This document shows, piece after piece, positions 30,753 through 39,734 of a stretch of DNA of 64,000 nt. The notes beneath the pieces were generated by a model, which had not been told where the DNA came from, searched no databases, and was given only the letters and a program-made list of their open reading frames with translations. The DNA is from RGDT01 sp964630925 (GTDB lineage Bacteria; Planctomycetota; Planctomycetia; Gemmatales; Gemmataceae). Both the position numbers and the translations under genes were made by a program. The DNA is taken from the NCBI GenBank assembly GCA_964630925.1, contig CAZVZK010000005.1, positions 1 to 64,000 of the forward strand, read 5' to 3'. Each line of letters opens with the position of its first letter. The first letter of the stretch is position 1.

Positions 30753-31454
30753 TCAGTCCGAGAAGCTGAAGTGCAGGAAGAGGAGCCGATCTTCGGCTTC
30801 CAGGACGAAGTCGTCCCACCCGATCCCGTACCAGCAGCCTTCCGTGATCCGGAGCCGCCACCCCGCATGAGGCCGTAGCAGGTCCCGTAGGAAATGCATC
30901 ACCTGCGCCACGAGGTCGCCACGCAGGTCTTCGTCCTGGAAGGCCAGCCGCACGGCGCCAGCCGGTATCTGGCCGAGTGAGTCGAAGAGCCATCTCGCGA
31001 GAGCAGCGCGGATATCGCCTTCCCAGTCCTCCAACGGCTCCATCGACACCGGCCGGAGTTTATGGTCGAATTCTGCCTGAACCTGCTCAACAAGCGTACC
31101 CGTTCGCCGCCTGAGGCTTGCGCCGAAGTCATAGGCGATGTCCGAGCGGTGCAGGTTGAGCGACGCATACCCTCTCAACAGGCCCTCGATCCGCCCGAGG
31201 GCCAACGTCGTCGGCGCGTCCCACAGTGCGACTCGGCCGTGGATCAGGTCGCCCCAGGCGCTGTGCGTCAGGGCCACCTCGTCATCGACGCGCTGGGCTG
31301 GGCGCTCGTCTTTGTCCCGCCCCACCCAGCCGCGCAGGTAGCCTGCCCGTGCCGCCTCCCCTCGCTCCGCGAGCCAATCGGCGTACACGAGCCGGGTCGG
31401 CACGTCGGCGGGGTCGGCCTGGATGGCGCGGATGAAGGCGTCTTCTTCGGTCAT
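30753..31454 (-). CDS. TIGR02996 domain protein
   Basis: 233 residues. The N-terminal 45 residues are a clear TIGR02996 repeat-companion domain ('EDAFIRAIQADPADVPTRLV', 'YADWLAERGEAARA'), a marker of Gemmataceae-type planctomycetes. The remainder has no leucine-rich repeats and ends in an aromatic, acidic region ('WYGIGWDDFVLEAEDRLLFL'). It starts 2 bp after the kbl stop, so the two genes are probably cotranscribed, though a functional tie is not evident. The role is unknown. Confidence 0.8.
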   Translation of the reverse strand: MTEEDAFIRAIQADPADVPTRLVYADWLAERGEAARAGYLRGWVGRDKDERPAQRVDDEVALTHSAWGDLIHGRVALWDAPTTLALGRIEGLLRGYASLNLHRSDIAYDFGASLRRRTGTLVEQVQAEFDHKLRPVSMEPLEDWEGDIRAALARWLFDSLGQIPAGAVRLAFQDEDLRGDLVAQVMHFLRDLLRPHAGWRLRITEGCWYGIGWDDFVLEAEDRLLFLHFSFSD

Positions 31455-31456
31455 CG

Positions 31457-32647
31457 TTACTTGATTACCCCCACCTCGCGCCCCGCCGCCGTGAACGCCG
31501 CGATGGCCCGTTCGATCTGCTCCGGCGTGTGCGCCGCCGACACCTGCATCCGGATGCGCGCCTGCCCCTGCGGCACCACCGGGTAGCTGAAGGCGATCAC
31601 GTAGATCCCCAGGCCCAGCAGCCGCTCCGCCAGTTTCACCGCCGGCCCCGCCTCACCGATCATGATGGGCAGGATCGGCGTCGGCCCCGGCTTCAGCGTG
31701 AACCCCGCCGCCTCCAGGCCCGCACGCATCCGCGCCGTGTTCGCCTTCAGCGTCCCCCGCGCTTCGGCCATCCCCTCGATGAGATCAATCGTCTTCAGCG
31801 CCGCGTAGGCCAGCGGCGGCGGCACCGAGTTGCTGAACAGGTACGGCCGCGACTTGTTCCGCAGCCAATCGACCACCTCCGCCCGTGCCGCCGTGAACCC
31901 GCCGCACGCCCCCCCCAGCGTCTTGCCCAGCGTGCTGGTGATGATGTCGATGCGGTTCAGGACGCCCAGCTCCTCCGCCGCCCCGCGCCCGCCAGCCCCC
32001 AGGTGTCCGGTGCCGTGACAGTCGTCAATGCCGACGACGGCGTCATGCTCGTCCGCCAGGGTGCAGATGTCGGCCAGCCTCGCCAGGTCGCCGTCCATGC
32101 TGAACACGCTATCGGTGAAGATCAGCCGCAGCCGCGCGCCCTTCGCCTCGACGAGTTTGGCCTTCAGGTCGGCCATGTCATTGTGCGCGTAGCGGAATCG
32201 CTGGGCCTTGCATAGGCGAACCCCGTCGATGATGCTGGCGTGGTTCAGGGCGTCCGACAACACCGAGTCCTGCTCGCCCAGGAGCGGCTCGAACAGCCCG
32301 CCGTTGGCGTCGAAGCACGACGTGTACAGGATCGAATCCTCCTTGCCGAAGAACGTCGCGATCCGCCGCTCCAGGTCCTTGTGCAGGTCCTGCGTCCCGC
32401 AGATGAAGCGGACCGAGGACAGCCCGTAGCCGTACCTGTCGATCCCCTCGCGCGCCGCGGCGACGACGGCGGGGTGGTTCGCGAGGCCGAGGTAGTTGTT
32501 GGCGCAGAAGTTGATCACCGTGTGGCCATTGGCGGTGATCTCGGCGCCCTGGGGCGAGGTGATCCGCCGCTCGCTCTTGTACAGGCCCTTGGCCTTCAGC
32601 TCGGCCAACTGCGGCTTCAACGTCTCGACGAGGCTCTTGTCGCTCAT
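31457..32647 (-). CDS. kbl: Glycine C-acetyltransferase (2-amino-3-ketobutyrate CoA ligase)
   Basis: 396 residues, matching Kbl length. A fold-type I PLP enzyme of the alpha-oxoamine synthase family. The PLP lysine is Lys242 in 'STLGKTLGGACGG'; other family blocks are 'NFCANNYLGLANHPAVVAAA', 'DALNHASIIDGVRLCKA', 'DDCHGTGHLGAGGRG' and 'RIRMQVSAAHTPEQIERAI'. It cleaves 2-amino-3-ketobutyrate with CoA to glycine and acetyl-CoA, the second step of threonine breakdown. The usual partner, threonine dehydrogenase (tdh), is not in the window. A promoter lies upstream. A TIGR02996 gene follows 2 bp downstream. Confidence 0.93.
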   Translation of the reverse strand: MSDKSLVETLKPQLAELKAKGLYKSERRITSPQGAEITANGHTVINFCANNYLGLANHPAVVAAAREGIDRYGYGLSSVRFICGTQDLHKDLERRIATFFGKEDSILYTSCFDANGGLFEPLLGEQDSVLSDALNHASIIDGVRLCKAQRFRYAHNDMADLKAKLVEAKGARLRLIFTDSVFSMDGDLARLADICTLADEHDAVVGIDDCHGTGHLGAGGRGAAEELGVLNRIDIITSTLGKTLGGACGGFTAARAEVVDWLRNKSRPYLFSNSVPPPLAYAALKTIDLIEGMAEARGTLKANTARMRAGLEAAGFTLKPGPTPILPIMIGEAGPAVKLAERLLGLGIYVIAFSYPVVPQGQARIRMQVSAAHTPEQIERAIAAFTAAGREVGVIK

Positions 32648-32675
32648 GGGTGCGTCCTGTCTGGGGGATCGGGGT

Positions 32676-32705
32676 ATTCTGGGGAACGCCCCGCCGTGGC
32701 GGCAA
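32676..32705 (-). promoter_or_regulatory. Putative promoter for kbl
   Basis: On the minus strand, TTGCCG (32700-32705), an 18-bp spacer and CAGAAT (32676-32681), about 29 bp before the ATG at 32647. Both boxes match at 4 of 6 positions. Confidence 0.4.
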
Positions 32706-32801
32706 CCCGTCCGGCCTTGACGGCGGCGCGGATCACGTTAACCTCCCGGCCGCCGCGCGCCGATACCGGATGGAGGGCCCGTCCGGGCTAGGGGGTGGTT
32801 C

Positions 32802-34748
32802 ATGCGAGCCGAGCTATCACTGATCAGCGCCTGTGTCCTCGCCGCCCTGTCCTCCGCCGACGAGATCGATACGCCCCAGCCGCCACCCCTCATCGACCCG
32901 CGCGTCAGCGTGCGCCGCTCCTTCGGCGATTCGACCGGGTACAAGGACGGCTATACGTACCTGGAAGGGTTTCTGCCCCTCCAGCAGCAGGCCGGCTCGT
33001 CCCTCTACTTCGGCGGCACGCGCATCGTCAACTATGACGCCACGCGCCTGTGGGAGACGCAGGTCGGCGGCGGCGGCCGCTGGCTCCTCCCCGCGGTGGG
33101 CATCGTCGCCGGCGTGAACGCCTTCTACGACGGCCGCAACACCGAGACCAACTGGTACAACCAGGCCGGCCTCGGCTGGGAGGCCCTCGGCCCCGTGTGG
33201 CAGGCCCGCGGCAACGTCTACCTCCCCGTCGGCCAGCAGAACACCGTCCTGACCGAGCGCGCCTCCATCGTCGGCGGCCAGTTCGTCCGAACCAACATCC
33301 TCCTCGACGTGCAGCGCAACCGCCTCGTCGAGAGTGCGATGGCCGGCGTCGATGTCGAGGCGGGCCGCGAGCTGCCGGCGCTCATCCAGTCGCTCCGCGC
33401 CAGCGCCTTCGTCGGACTGTACTCCTACGGCAGCGACGGCGTGCGCTCCGCCAGCGGCGTCCGCGCACGCCTCGAGGCCTGGCTCGGCGAGAGCGCCTCG
33501 CTGCACCTCTCCATCCAGCACGACCCGGTGTTCAACACCACCGTCATGGGCGGCTTCGCCCTCCACCTCGGCGGCGTGCAGCGTGGCGCCCGCCAGACCG
33601 ACCCCCTCGCCGCCCGCCTCGGCGAGCGCGTCGTCCGCGACCCCAACATCGTCCTCGTCAGCCATACCACCCAGCAGACCGCCCCCGAGTTGGCCATCGA
33701 CCCCGTCACCAAACAGCCGCTCGAGATCCGCCACGCCGCCAGCTTCGCCCCCGCCGGCGGCGACGGCTCCGTCGAACGCCCCTTCAACTCCCTCGCCAGG
33801 CTCCAGGCCGGCAGCGCGCCGGGGCAGGTCCTCTTCGCCCACGCCGGCAGCGTCTTCACCGGCCCCGGCATCGTGCTCCAGCCCGGCCAACGCTTCTTCG
33901 GCGAGGGCGTCCAGCACCGCGTCGCCACGGCCGTCGGCACCTACGTCATCCCGCGCGTCACCAATAACCCCGGCCTGCCCGCGATCCTCAACCCCCTCGG
34001 CCCCGCCGTCACCCTGGCCAACGGCACGGAGGTCTCGGGCTTCCGTATCACGACGGCGATGACCGTCACGCAGCGCGAGCTGTCCAGGGACGGCCCCGGC
34101 ATCGCGATCCTCGTGCCCGGCGACGGCATCATCGGCCGCGCCATCACCGGGGTGAACATCCACCGCAACGAGATCAACGCCGAGGGCGTCGCCGTCAAGT
34201 TGGAGGACGTGGGCGGCGTCGTCCGCGTGGCCGAGAACAACATCACCCGGTCCTCCCTCCACGGCATCTCCTACTCCGCCGGCGGCACCACCAGGGCCGA
34301 CCTCTCCATCATCGACAACAAGATCCGCGACGTCGACGCCTCCGCGGGCGCCCGAGGCATCTCCGTGGACGTGTCCGGCTCCGCCAAGGTCCGAGGCATC
34401 GTCGCCGGCAATGACGTGGCCCGACTCAACGGCGACACGGCGTGCGGCATCACCGCGTCGGCCTCGGGCGCGGGCGAGCTGACCCTCCAGGTGGCGAAGA
34501 ACGTCATCGCCGGCGGCGGCTACGGGCCGCCCCTGATCGACGGCGTCCGCGTGGCCTCCTCCGACAACGGCATCCTCGCGCTGCAGCTCTTCGGCAACAC
34601 CTCCACCAGCCCGTACCAGCTCGCCCAGGCAGGCGCGTCGGTGTTCCAGGCCGAGGGGTTGCTCGCGGCCAACACCGGCGGATTCGCCGCCGACGTCGGC
34701 CTGGTCCAGATCGTGGCGCCTGGAACGTTCGGCTTCGTCCTGCCGTGA
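32802..34748 (+). CDS. Inverse-autotransporter-like barrel plus beta-helix passenger, paralogue 1
   Basis: 648 residues. The signal peptide is short (1-19). Residues about 30-265 match the inverse-autotransporter (intimin/invasin-type) beta-domain seen in planctomycetes: 'GYTYLEGFLPLQQ', 'GIVAGVNAFYDGRNTETNWY', 'QAGLGWEALGPVWQARGNVY', 'VDVEAGRELPALIQSLRASA'. A linker ('HAASFAPAGGDGSVERPFN') leads to a C-terminal right-handed beta-helix (about 340-625) with repeated 'NxI' turns ('RNEINAEGVAVKLEDVGGVV'). The N-terminal barrel would anchor the protein and the helix would be displayed outside. A tandem paralogue follows. The ligand or substrate is unknown. Confidence 0.75.
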   Translation: MRAELSLISACVLAALSSADEIDTPQPPPLIDPRVSVRRSFGDSTGYKDGYTYLEGFLPLQQQAGSSLYFGGTRIVNYDATRLWETQVGGGGRWLLPAVGIVAGVNAFYDGRNTETNWYNQAGLGWEALGPVWQARGNVYLPVGQQNTVLTERASIVGGQFVRTNILLDVQRNRLVESAMAGVDVEAGRELPALIQSLRASAFVGLYSYGSDGVRSASGVRARLEAWLGESASLHLSIQHDPVFNTTVMGGFALHLGGVQRGARQTDPLAARLGERVVRDPNIVLVSHTTQQTAPELAIDPVTKQPLEIRHAASFAPAGGDGSVERPFNSLARLQAGSAPGQVLFAHAGSVFTGPGIVLQPGQRFFGEGVQHRVATAVGTYVIPRVTNNPGLPAILNPLGPAVTLANGTEVSGFRITTAMTVTQRELSRDGPGIAILVPGDGIIGRAITGVNIHRNEINAEGVAVKLEDVGGVVRVAENNITRSSLHGISYSAGGTTRADLSIIDNKIRDVDASAGARGISVDVSGSAKVRGIVAGNDVARLNGDTACGITASASGAGELTLQVAKNVIAGGGYGPPLIDGVRVASSDNGILALQLFGNTSTSPYQLAQAGASVFQAEGLLAANTGGFAADVGLVQIVAPGTFGFVLP

Positions 34749-34831
34749 GGCAGGGCAATCCGGGCAAGCCGCTCCGGCCATGCCGCCGGACAGGCGGTGT
34801 GAAGGCGCGGCCTGGCGAGAAGAGTGAGGCG

Positions 34832-34859
34832 TTGCCGCTTTTCCCGGCCGACAGATACT
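34832..34859 (+). promoter_or_regulatory. Putative promoter for barrel/beta-helix paralogue 2
   Basis: TTGCCG (34832-34837), a 16-bp spacer and GATACT (34854-34859), about 25 bp before the ATG region at 34885. The second paralogue can thus be expressed on its own. Confidence 0.45.
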
Positions 34860-34884
34860 GCATCAGCGACCCGAGGAGGGAAGG

Positions 34885-36786
34885 ATGATGCAGCGCACCC
34901 CGGCGTTATCGGTGTATTTCCTGCTCGCGGCCCTGGTGATCGCCCAGCATGCCAGCCAGGCGAACACCACGCCTCCCTCGCCTCAGCCGGGAGCCACGCC
35001 CATCCCCACCCCGCCCCCGCTCCTGGCAGAGGCCGCCGCACCCTGCGCCCCTGCCGACGATGCCGGCATCCAGCCGCGCGTCAGCGCGCGGCACGACTTC
35101 GGCGACGGCGTGGGCTACTACAGCGGCTTCACCTACGTCGAAGGGTTCGTCCCGTTCCTGCAGGACCCCGGCTCGTCGCTCGCCTTCGCCGACGGCCGCG
35201 TGGTCAACTTCGACCACTCCCAGCAGTGGGAGTGCCAGCTCGGCGGCGGCGCCCGCTGGCTCCTCCCCACGCCCGGCGTCGTCGTCGGCCTCAACGCCTT
35301 CTACGACGGCCGCAACACCGAGGCGTTCTGGCTCCATCAGGTCGGCCTCGGCTGGGAGGCCCTCGGCGAGCTGTGGCAAGCGCGCGGCAACGTCTACCTC
35401 CCCGTCGGCCCTCAGCGCTTCGGCCTCGCGGGCAGCCGGGCCGCCGGCTTCGTCGGCACCAACGTCCTGCTCGACGTCCGCTCCGCGGTCGCCCTCCGCG
35501 GCGTGGACGCCGAGGTCGGGCGGCAGCTCCCTTCGCTCGTCCCGTCGATGCGCACCAGCGCGTTCCTCGGCCTCTACCACTACTCGAACGAGGGGGCGCG
35601 GTCGGCCACCGGCGTCCGCGCCCGCCTGGAGTCGTGGTACAACGAGGACGCCTCGCTCCACCTCTCGGTGCAGCACGACGACCTGTTCAAGACGACCGTC
35701 ACCGGCGGCCTCGCCTTCCACCTCGGCGGGGTGCGGCGCGGCGCCCGCCAGGCCGACCCCCTCGCCGCCAGGCTGGGAGAGCGTGTCGTCCGCGACCCCA
35801 ACGTGGCCGTCAGCCAGCAGACCAACCGCGAGCTGGCCATCGACCCGGGGACGGGCAAGCCGGTGGAAGTCCGCCACGTCGCCAGCTTCGCGGCGCCGGG
35901 CGGCGACGGCTCCATCGAGCGCCCGTTCCAAACGCTGCCGACGGCGCGGGCCGGCAGCGCGCCGGGGCAGATCCTCTTCGCCCACGCCGGCAGCGTCTTC
36001 GCCGCGCAGAGCATGGCGCTGCAGAACGGCCAACGATTCCTCGGCGAGGGCGTGCCGCACTTCTTCACCACGCGCCAGGGCATCTTCCTCCTCCCCAGGG
36101 CGACCAGCAACACGGCGGCGCCGATCATCCGCGGCTCCGTCCTCCTGGCCAACGGGAATGAGGTGTCCGGCTTCCGCCTCACCTCGGGCGGCGCGATCAC
36201 CGGCACCGGCATCACGGGCGCGGACATCAACCGCAACTTCCTCGAGGGCGGCGGCGGCATCGACCTCGTCAACGTCGCCGGCCCCGTCGCCGTCACCCGG
36301 AACACCATCAACGGCTACAACAGCACGGCGATCAGGTACGACCTCACCGGCGCGGGGGCGGGCGTCCTCAACATCTCCGACAACGTCATCGGCCAGGCGG
36401 GCTTCGTCGGCGCCGGCCAGGCGGGCATCAACGTTCGGACGCAGGGGACGAGCCAGGTGCGTGCGGTCATCGTCCGTAACAGCATCGCCCGGCTCAACGG
36501 CGAGCCTGCGGGCGAAATGCTCCTGACCGCCTTCGATGGCTCCAGCCTGATCGCCCAGGTGGCGAGGAATAACTTCGGCGGCGGATTCGCCCGCTTCCAG
36601 GCGTCCAACTCCGCGTTCCTCGGCCTACAGCTCTTCGGGAATAGCGGGCCGTTCTACGTCCTCTCGCGCCTGAACACCGCCCGGTTCCAGGCCGAGGACA
36701 CCCTCGCCACCAACGTCGGCCCGCGCACCTTGGTCGGCGGCATCGAGATCGTCCCGGTGGGCACCTTCGGCTTCACTCTGCCGTGA
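34885..36786 (+). CDS. Inverse-autotransporter-like barrel plus beta-helix passenger, paralogue 2
   Basis: 633 residues, preceded by GAGGAGGGAAGG. Signal peptide 1-27, then a Pro-rich spacer. The barrel domain (about 50-290) is very close to its upstream neighbour: 'VGYYSGFTYVEGFVPFLQDP', 'GVVVGLNAFYDGRNTEAFW', 'QVGLGWEALGELWQARGNVY', 'GARQADPLAARLGERVVRDP'. The helix part (about 320-610) is more divergent ('NEVSGFRLTSGGAITGTGIT', 'NTINGYNSTAIRYDL') and both proteins end with '...GTFGF.LP'. This is a recent duplication with a conserved barrel and a drifting passenger, as expected for surface display. An ATG at 34888 is an equal start. Confidence 0.75.
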   Translation: MMQRTPALSVYFLLAALVIAQHASQANTTPPSPQPGATPIPTPPPLLAEAAAPCAPADDAGIQPRVSARHDFGDGVGYYSGFTYVEGFVPFLQDPGSSLAFADGRVVNFDHSQQWECQLGGGARWLLPTPGVVVGLNAFYDGRNTEAFWLHQVGLGWEALGELWQARGNVYLPVGPQRFGLAGSRAAGFVGTNVLLDVRSAVALRGVDAEVGRQLPSLVPSMRTSAFLGLYHYSNEGARSATGVRARLESWYNEDASLHLSVQHDDLFKTTVTGGLAFHLGGVRRGARQADPLAARLGERVVRDPNVAVSQQTNRELAIDPGTGKPVEVRHVASFAAPGGDGSIERPFQTLPTARAGSAPGQILFAHAGSVFAAQSMALQNGQRFLGEGVPHFFTTRQGIFLLPRATSNTAAPIIRGSVLLANGNEVSGFRLTSGGAITGTGITGADINRNFLEGGGGIDLVNVAGPVAVTRNTINGYNSTAIRYDLTGAGAGVLNISDNVIGQAGFVGAGQAGINVRTQGTSQVRAVIVRNSIARLNGEPAGEMLLTAFDGSSLIAQVARNNFGGGFARFQASNSAFLGLQLFGNSGPFYVLSRLNTARFQAEDTLATNVGPRTLVGGIEIVPVGTFGFTLP

Positions 36787-36878
36787 CGCCCTCGTTTTCT
36801 GGCCCGGCCCGCGTATACCATGAGAGGTAGGCGGGCCGGCGCCAGGAGTCGGCCCGCGAATGCACGCGGGGCCCCTTG

Positions 36879-37676
36879 ATGAACGTCCTCCTCCGTCCCC
36901 TCTCCACGTCCATCGGCAGCAAGGTCGTCGTCGCCATCACGGGCCTGCTCCTGGTCGGCTTCATCCTCGGCCACATGGCCGGCAACCTCCTCATCTTCCT
37001 CGGCCGCGACTGGCTCAACGCCTACGCCCACCACCTGAAGTCGCTCGGCATCTTCCTCTGGCTCATCCGCCTCGGCCTGCTCGCCGTCTTCGTGATCCAC
37101 ATCGTGGTCGCCATCCGCCTCAACCTGACCAACGGGGCCGCCCGGCCCGTCGGCTATGCCCACGAGGACACCATGCAGGCGTCGTGGGCCAGCCGGCACA
37201 TGGTCTTGACCGGCCTCGTCCTCCTGGCGTTCACCATCTACCACCTCGCCCACTTCACCGCGGGGGCCATCCACACGGCGGCGGGGCAGGTCGATGAGAA
37301 GAGCAGGTTGAAAGACCTCTCCGCCCCGAAGCATTACCTCGACCTAACCGAGGTGCACGACTCGCATGGATGGTCCCCCGCCCCGCGAAAGAACCTCCTC
37401 AAGGAGGATCTCCACGGCGAGGAGTACCGACACGACGTTTACAGCATGGTCATCAACGGCTTCCGCGACCCGCTCACCAGCACCACCTACCTGATCGCGA
37501 TGGCCTTCCTCGGCCTACACCTCTGGCACGGCGCATCCAGCATGTTGCAGACGCTCGGCCTGAACGGCCGCTCGTCCTCCGGCGTCGTGTGGACGATCGG
37601 CCCCGTCATCGCCGCGGTCGTGGTGGCCGGCAACTGCGCCATCGTCCTGGCCGTGTGGCTCCGGGTCATCGGGTAA
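36879..37676 (+). CDS. sdhC: Succinate dehydrogenase/fumarate reductase cytochrome b subunit
   Basis: 265 residues with five hydrophobic helices and several conserved His ('GHMAGNLLIFLG', 'AYAHHLKSLG', 'IYHLAHFTAG', 'LHLWHGASSMLQTLG'). This pattern fits the five-helix, di-haem b558-type membrane anchor found with the Bacteroidetes/epsilon-type enzyme rather than the separate SdhC/SdhD pair. It passes electrons between the flavin/iron-sulfur subunits and menaquinone. The ATG at 36879 follows an in-frame TTG. It is first in sdhCAB, 21 bp before sdhA. Confidence 0.9.
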   Translation: MNVLLRPLSTSIGSKVVVAITGLLLVGFILGHMAGNLLIFLGRDWLNAYAHHLKSLGIFLWLIRLGLLAVFVIHIVVAIRLNLTNGAARPVGYAHEDTMQASWASRHMVLTGLVLLAFTIYHLAHFTAGAIHTAAGQVDEKSRLKDLSAPKHYLDLTEVHDSHGWSPAPRKNLLKEDLHGEEYRHDVYSMVINGFRDPLTSTTYLIAMAFLGLHLWHGASSMLQTLGLNGRSSSGVVWTIGPVIAAVVVAGNCAIVLAVWLRVIG

Positions 37677-37697
37677 GTCATCGTATTGGAGACAGAG

Positions 37698-39614
37698 ATG
37701 CAGTTGGCCTCACGCATCCCCGACGGCCCGGTGCCGCAGAAGTGGGAACGCGCCAAGTTCGCCTTCAAGCTCGTCAACCCCGCCAACAAGCGGAAATACC
37801 GCGTCCTCGTCGTGGGCACCGGCCTGGCCGGCGCCTCCGCCGCCGCGTCGCTCGCCGAGCTGGGCTATCAGGTCGAGACGTTCTGCTTCCAGGACTCGCC
37901 CCGACGCGCCCACTCCATCGCCGCCCAGGGCGGCATCAACGCCGCCAAGAACTACCAGAACGACGGCGACTCCGTCTACCGCCTCTTCTACGACACCGTC
38001 AAGGGCGGCGACTTCCGCGCCCGCGAGGCCAACGTCTACCGCCTCGCCCAGGTGTCCGTGAACATCATCGACCAGTGCGTCGCCCAGGGCGTGCCGTTCT
38101 CGCGCGAGTACGGCGGCCAGCTCGAGAACCGCAGCTTCGGCGGCGCCCAGGTGTCGCGCACCTTCTACTGCCGCGGCCAGACCGGCCAGCAGCTCCTCCT
38201 CGGGGCGTACTCGGCCCTGTCCCGCCAGGTCGGCCTCGGCAAGGTCAAGAGCCACCCACGCACCGAGATGCTGGACGTTGTCGTCAAGGACGGCCGGGCC
38301 GTCGGCATCGTCACCCGCGACCTCGTCAGCGGCGAGGTCAGGAGCCACTCCGGCGACGCGGTCATCCTGGCGACGGGCGGCTACTCGCCCGTGTACTTCC
38401 TCTCGACGAACGCCAAGGGCTGCAACGTGACGGCGGCGTGGCGGGCGTACAAGCGCGGGGCGTGCTTCGCCAACCCGTGCTACACGCAGATCCACCCGAC
38501 GTGCATCCCCGTCACCGGCGACTACCAGTCGAAGCTCACCCTCATGTCGGAGTCGCTCCGCAACGACGGCCGAATCTGGGTCCCGAAGGCCGGGGGGGAC
38601 AAGCGTCCGGCGGATCAGATCCCCGAGGCGGACCGCGACTATTACCTCGAGCGGAAGTACCCCAGCTTCGGCAACCTGGCCCCGCGCGACATCGCCAGCC
38701 GCGCCGCCAAGCAGGTGTGCGACGAGGGCCGCGGCGTCGGCCCCGGCGGGCGTGGCGTGTACCTCGACTTCAGCGCCGCCTTCGCCGACCCCAAACGCGG
38801 CAAGGACTACGTCCGCGACAAGTACGGCAACCTGTTCGACATGTACGCCCACATCACGCACGAGGACCCGTACAGGACGCCCATGCGCATCTACCCCGCC
38901 GTCCACTACACGATGGGCGGCCTGTGGGTGGACTACAACCTGATGAGCAACGTGCAGGGGTTGTTCGTCCTCGGCGAGGCCAACTTCAGCGACCACGGCG
39001 CCAACCGCCTCGGCGCCAGCGCCCTGATGCAGGGCCTGGCCGACGGCTACTTCGTCGCCCCGTACACCATCGGCGACTACCTCGCCGGCGTGAAGCCCCG
39101 CCCAAACGAAACGACGGGGGCGGAGTTCAAGTCCGCCGAGGCGGACGTCGCCGGGCGGCAGAACCGGCTCCTGGCGCTCAAGGGCAAGAAGTCGGCGACG
39201 CAGATCCACCGCGAGCTGGGCAAGCTCATGTGGGAGCATTGCGGCATGGCCCGCACGGAGCAGAGCCTGAAGACGGCGCTGGTCGAGATCCCGCGGCTAC
39301 GCGAGGAGTTTTGGAAGGAAGCCTCCGTGACCGGCTCCGGCGCGGGGATGAATCAGGCCCTTGAGGAGGCGGGCCGGGTGGCGGACTTTCTGGAATTCGC
39401 CGAGCTGCTGTGCCTGGACGCGCTGGAGCGGCGTGAGTCGTGCGGCGGGCACTTCCGCGAGGAGTACCAGGACGACGGCGAGACGAAGCGCGACGACGCC
39501 AACTTCCAGCACGTCGCCGCGTGGGAGTACAAGGGGCCGAACGCGGCCCCGGTGCGCAACGTCGAGCCGCTGACCTTCACCGAGGTGCAGCCGTCGATCA
39601 GAAGTTACAAATGA
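37698..39614 (+). CDS. sdhA: Succinate dehydrogenase/fumarate reductase flavoprotein subunit
   Basis: 638 residues. The FAD-binding N-terminus ('VLVVGTGLAGASAAASLAEL'), the His that carries covalent FAD ('HSIAAQGGINAAK') and the substrate-site regions ('NPCYTQIHPTC', 'YPAVHYTMGGLWVDYNLMS', 'GEANFSDHGANRLGASALMQ') are all present. The C-terminal helical domain ends 'EVQPSIRSYK'. The sequence is of the long, B-type (menaquinone-linked) class, matching the single-subunit anchor. GGAG 6 nt upstream fixes the ATG at 37698. It oxidises succinate to fumarate on the cytoplasmic face with SdhB and SdhC. A short decayed repeat of its 3' end follows. Confidence 0.94.
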   Translation: MQLASRIPDGPVPQKWERAKFAFKLVNPANKRKYRVLVVGTGLAGASAAASLAELGYQVETFCFQDSPRRAHSIAAQGGINAAKNYQNDGDSVYRLFYDTVKGGDFRAREANVYRLAQVSVNIIDQCVAQGVPFSREYGGQLENRSFGGAQVSRTFYCRGQTGQQLLLGAYSALSRQVGLGKVKSHPRTEMLDVVVKDGRAVGIVTRDLVSGEVRSHSGDAVILATGGYSPVYFLSTNAKGCNVTAAWRAYKRGACFANPCYTQIHPTCIPVTGDYQSKLTLMSESLRNDGRIWVPKAGGDKRPADQIPEADRDYYLERKYPSFGNLAPRDIASRAAKQVCDEGRGVGPGGRGVYLDFSAAFADPKRGKDYVRDKYGNLFDMYAHITHEDPYRTPMRIYPAVHYTMGGLWVDYNLMSNVQGLFVLGEANFSDHGANRLGASALMQGLADGYFVAPYTIGDYLAGVKPRPNETTGAEFKSAEADVAGRQNRLLALKGKKSATQIHRELGKLMWEHCGMARTEQSLKTALVEIPRLREEFWKEASVTGSGAGMNQALEEAGRVADFLEFAELLCLDALERRESCGGHFREEYQDDGETKRDDANFQHVAAWEYKGPNAAPVRNVEPLTFTEVQPSIRSYK

Positions 39615-39639
39615 TCCGAGCGGAGGGTGGAGAGTTACG

Positions 39640-39672
39640 TTGACCGGCGTGCAGCCGTCCGTGCGATCCTAC
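39640..39672 (+). other. Remnant repeat of the sdhA 3' end
   Basis: In the 120-bp gap between sdhA and sdhB, this stretch reads 'LTGVQPSVRSY', close to the sdhA C-terminus 'LTFTEVQPSIRSYK' ending 26 bp upstream. It has no start or stop of its own. It looks like the leftover of a small tandem duplication. Confidence 0.55.
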
Positions 39673-39734
39673 CTTCCTTCAATGCGGCCACCCTCGCTAT
39701 GAATGACATACGGGCTTGAGAGCAAGAGACCACC

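Noticed and set aside
32817..34781. 650-codon antisense frame over the first barrel/beta-helix gene
   Set aside because: Gly/Ala/Asp/Val filler without motifs. The sense frame has a close tandem paralogue, which proves the coding strand.
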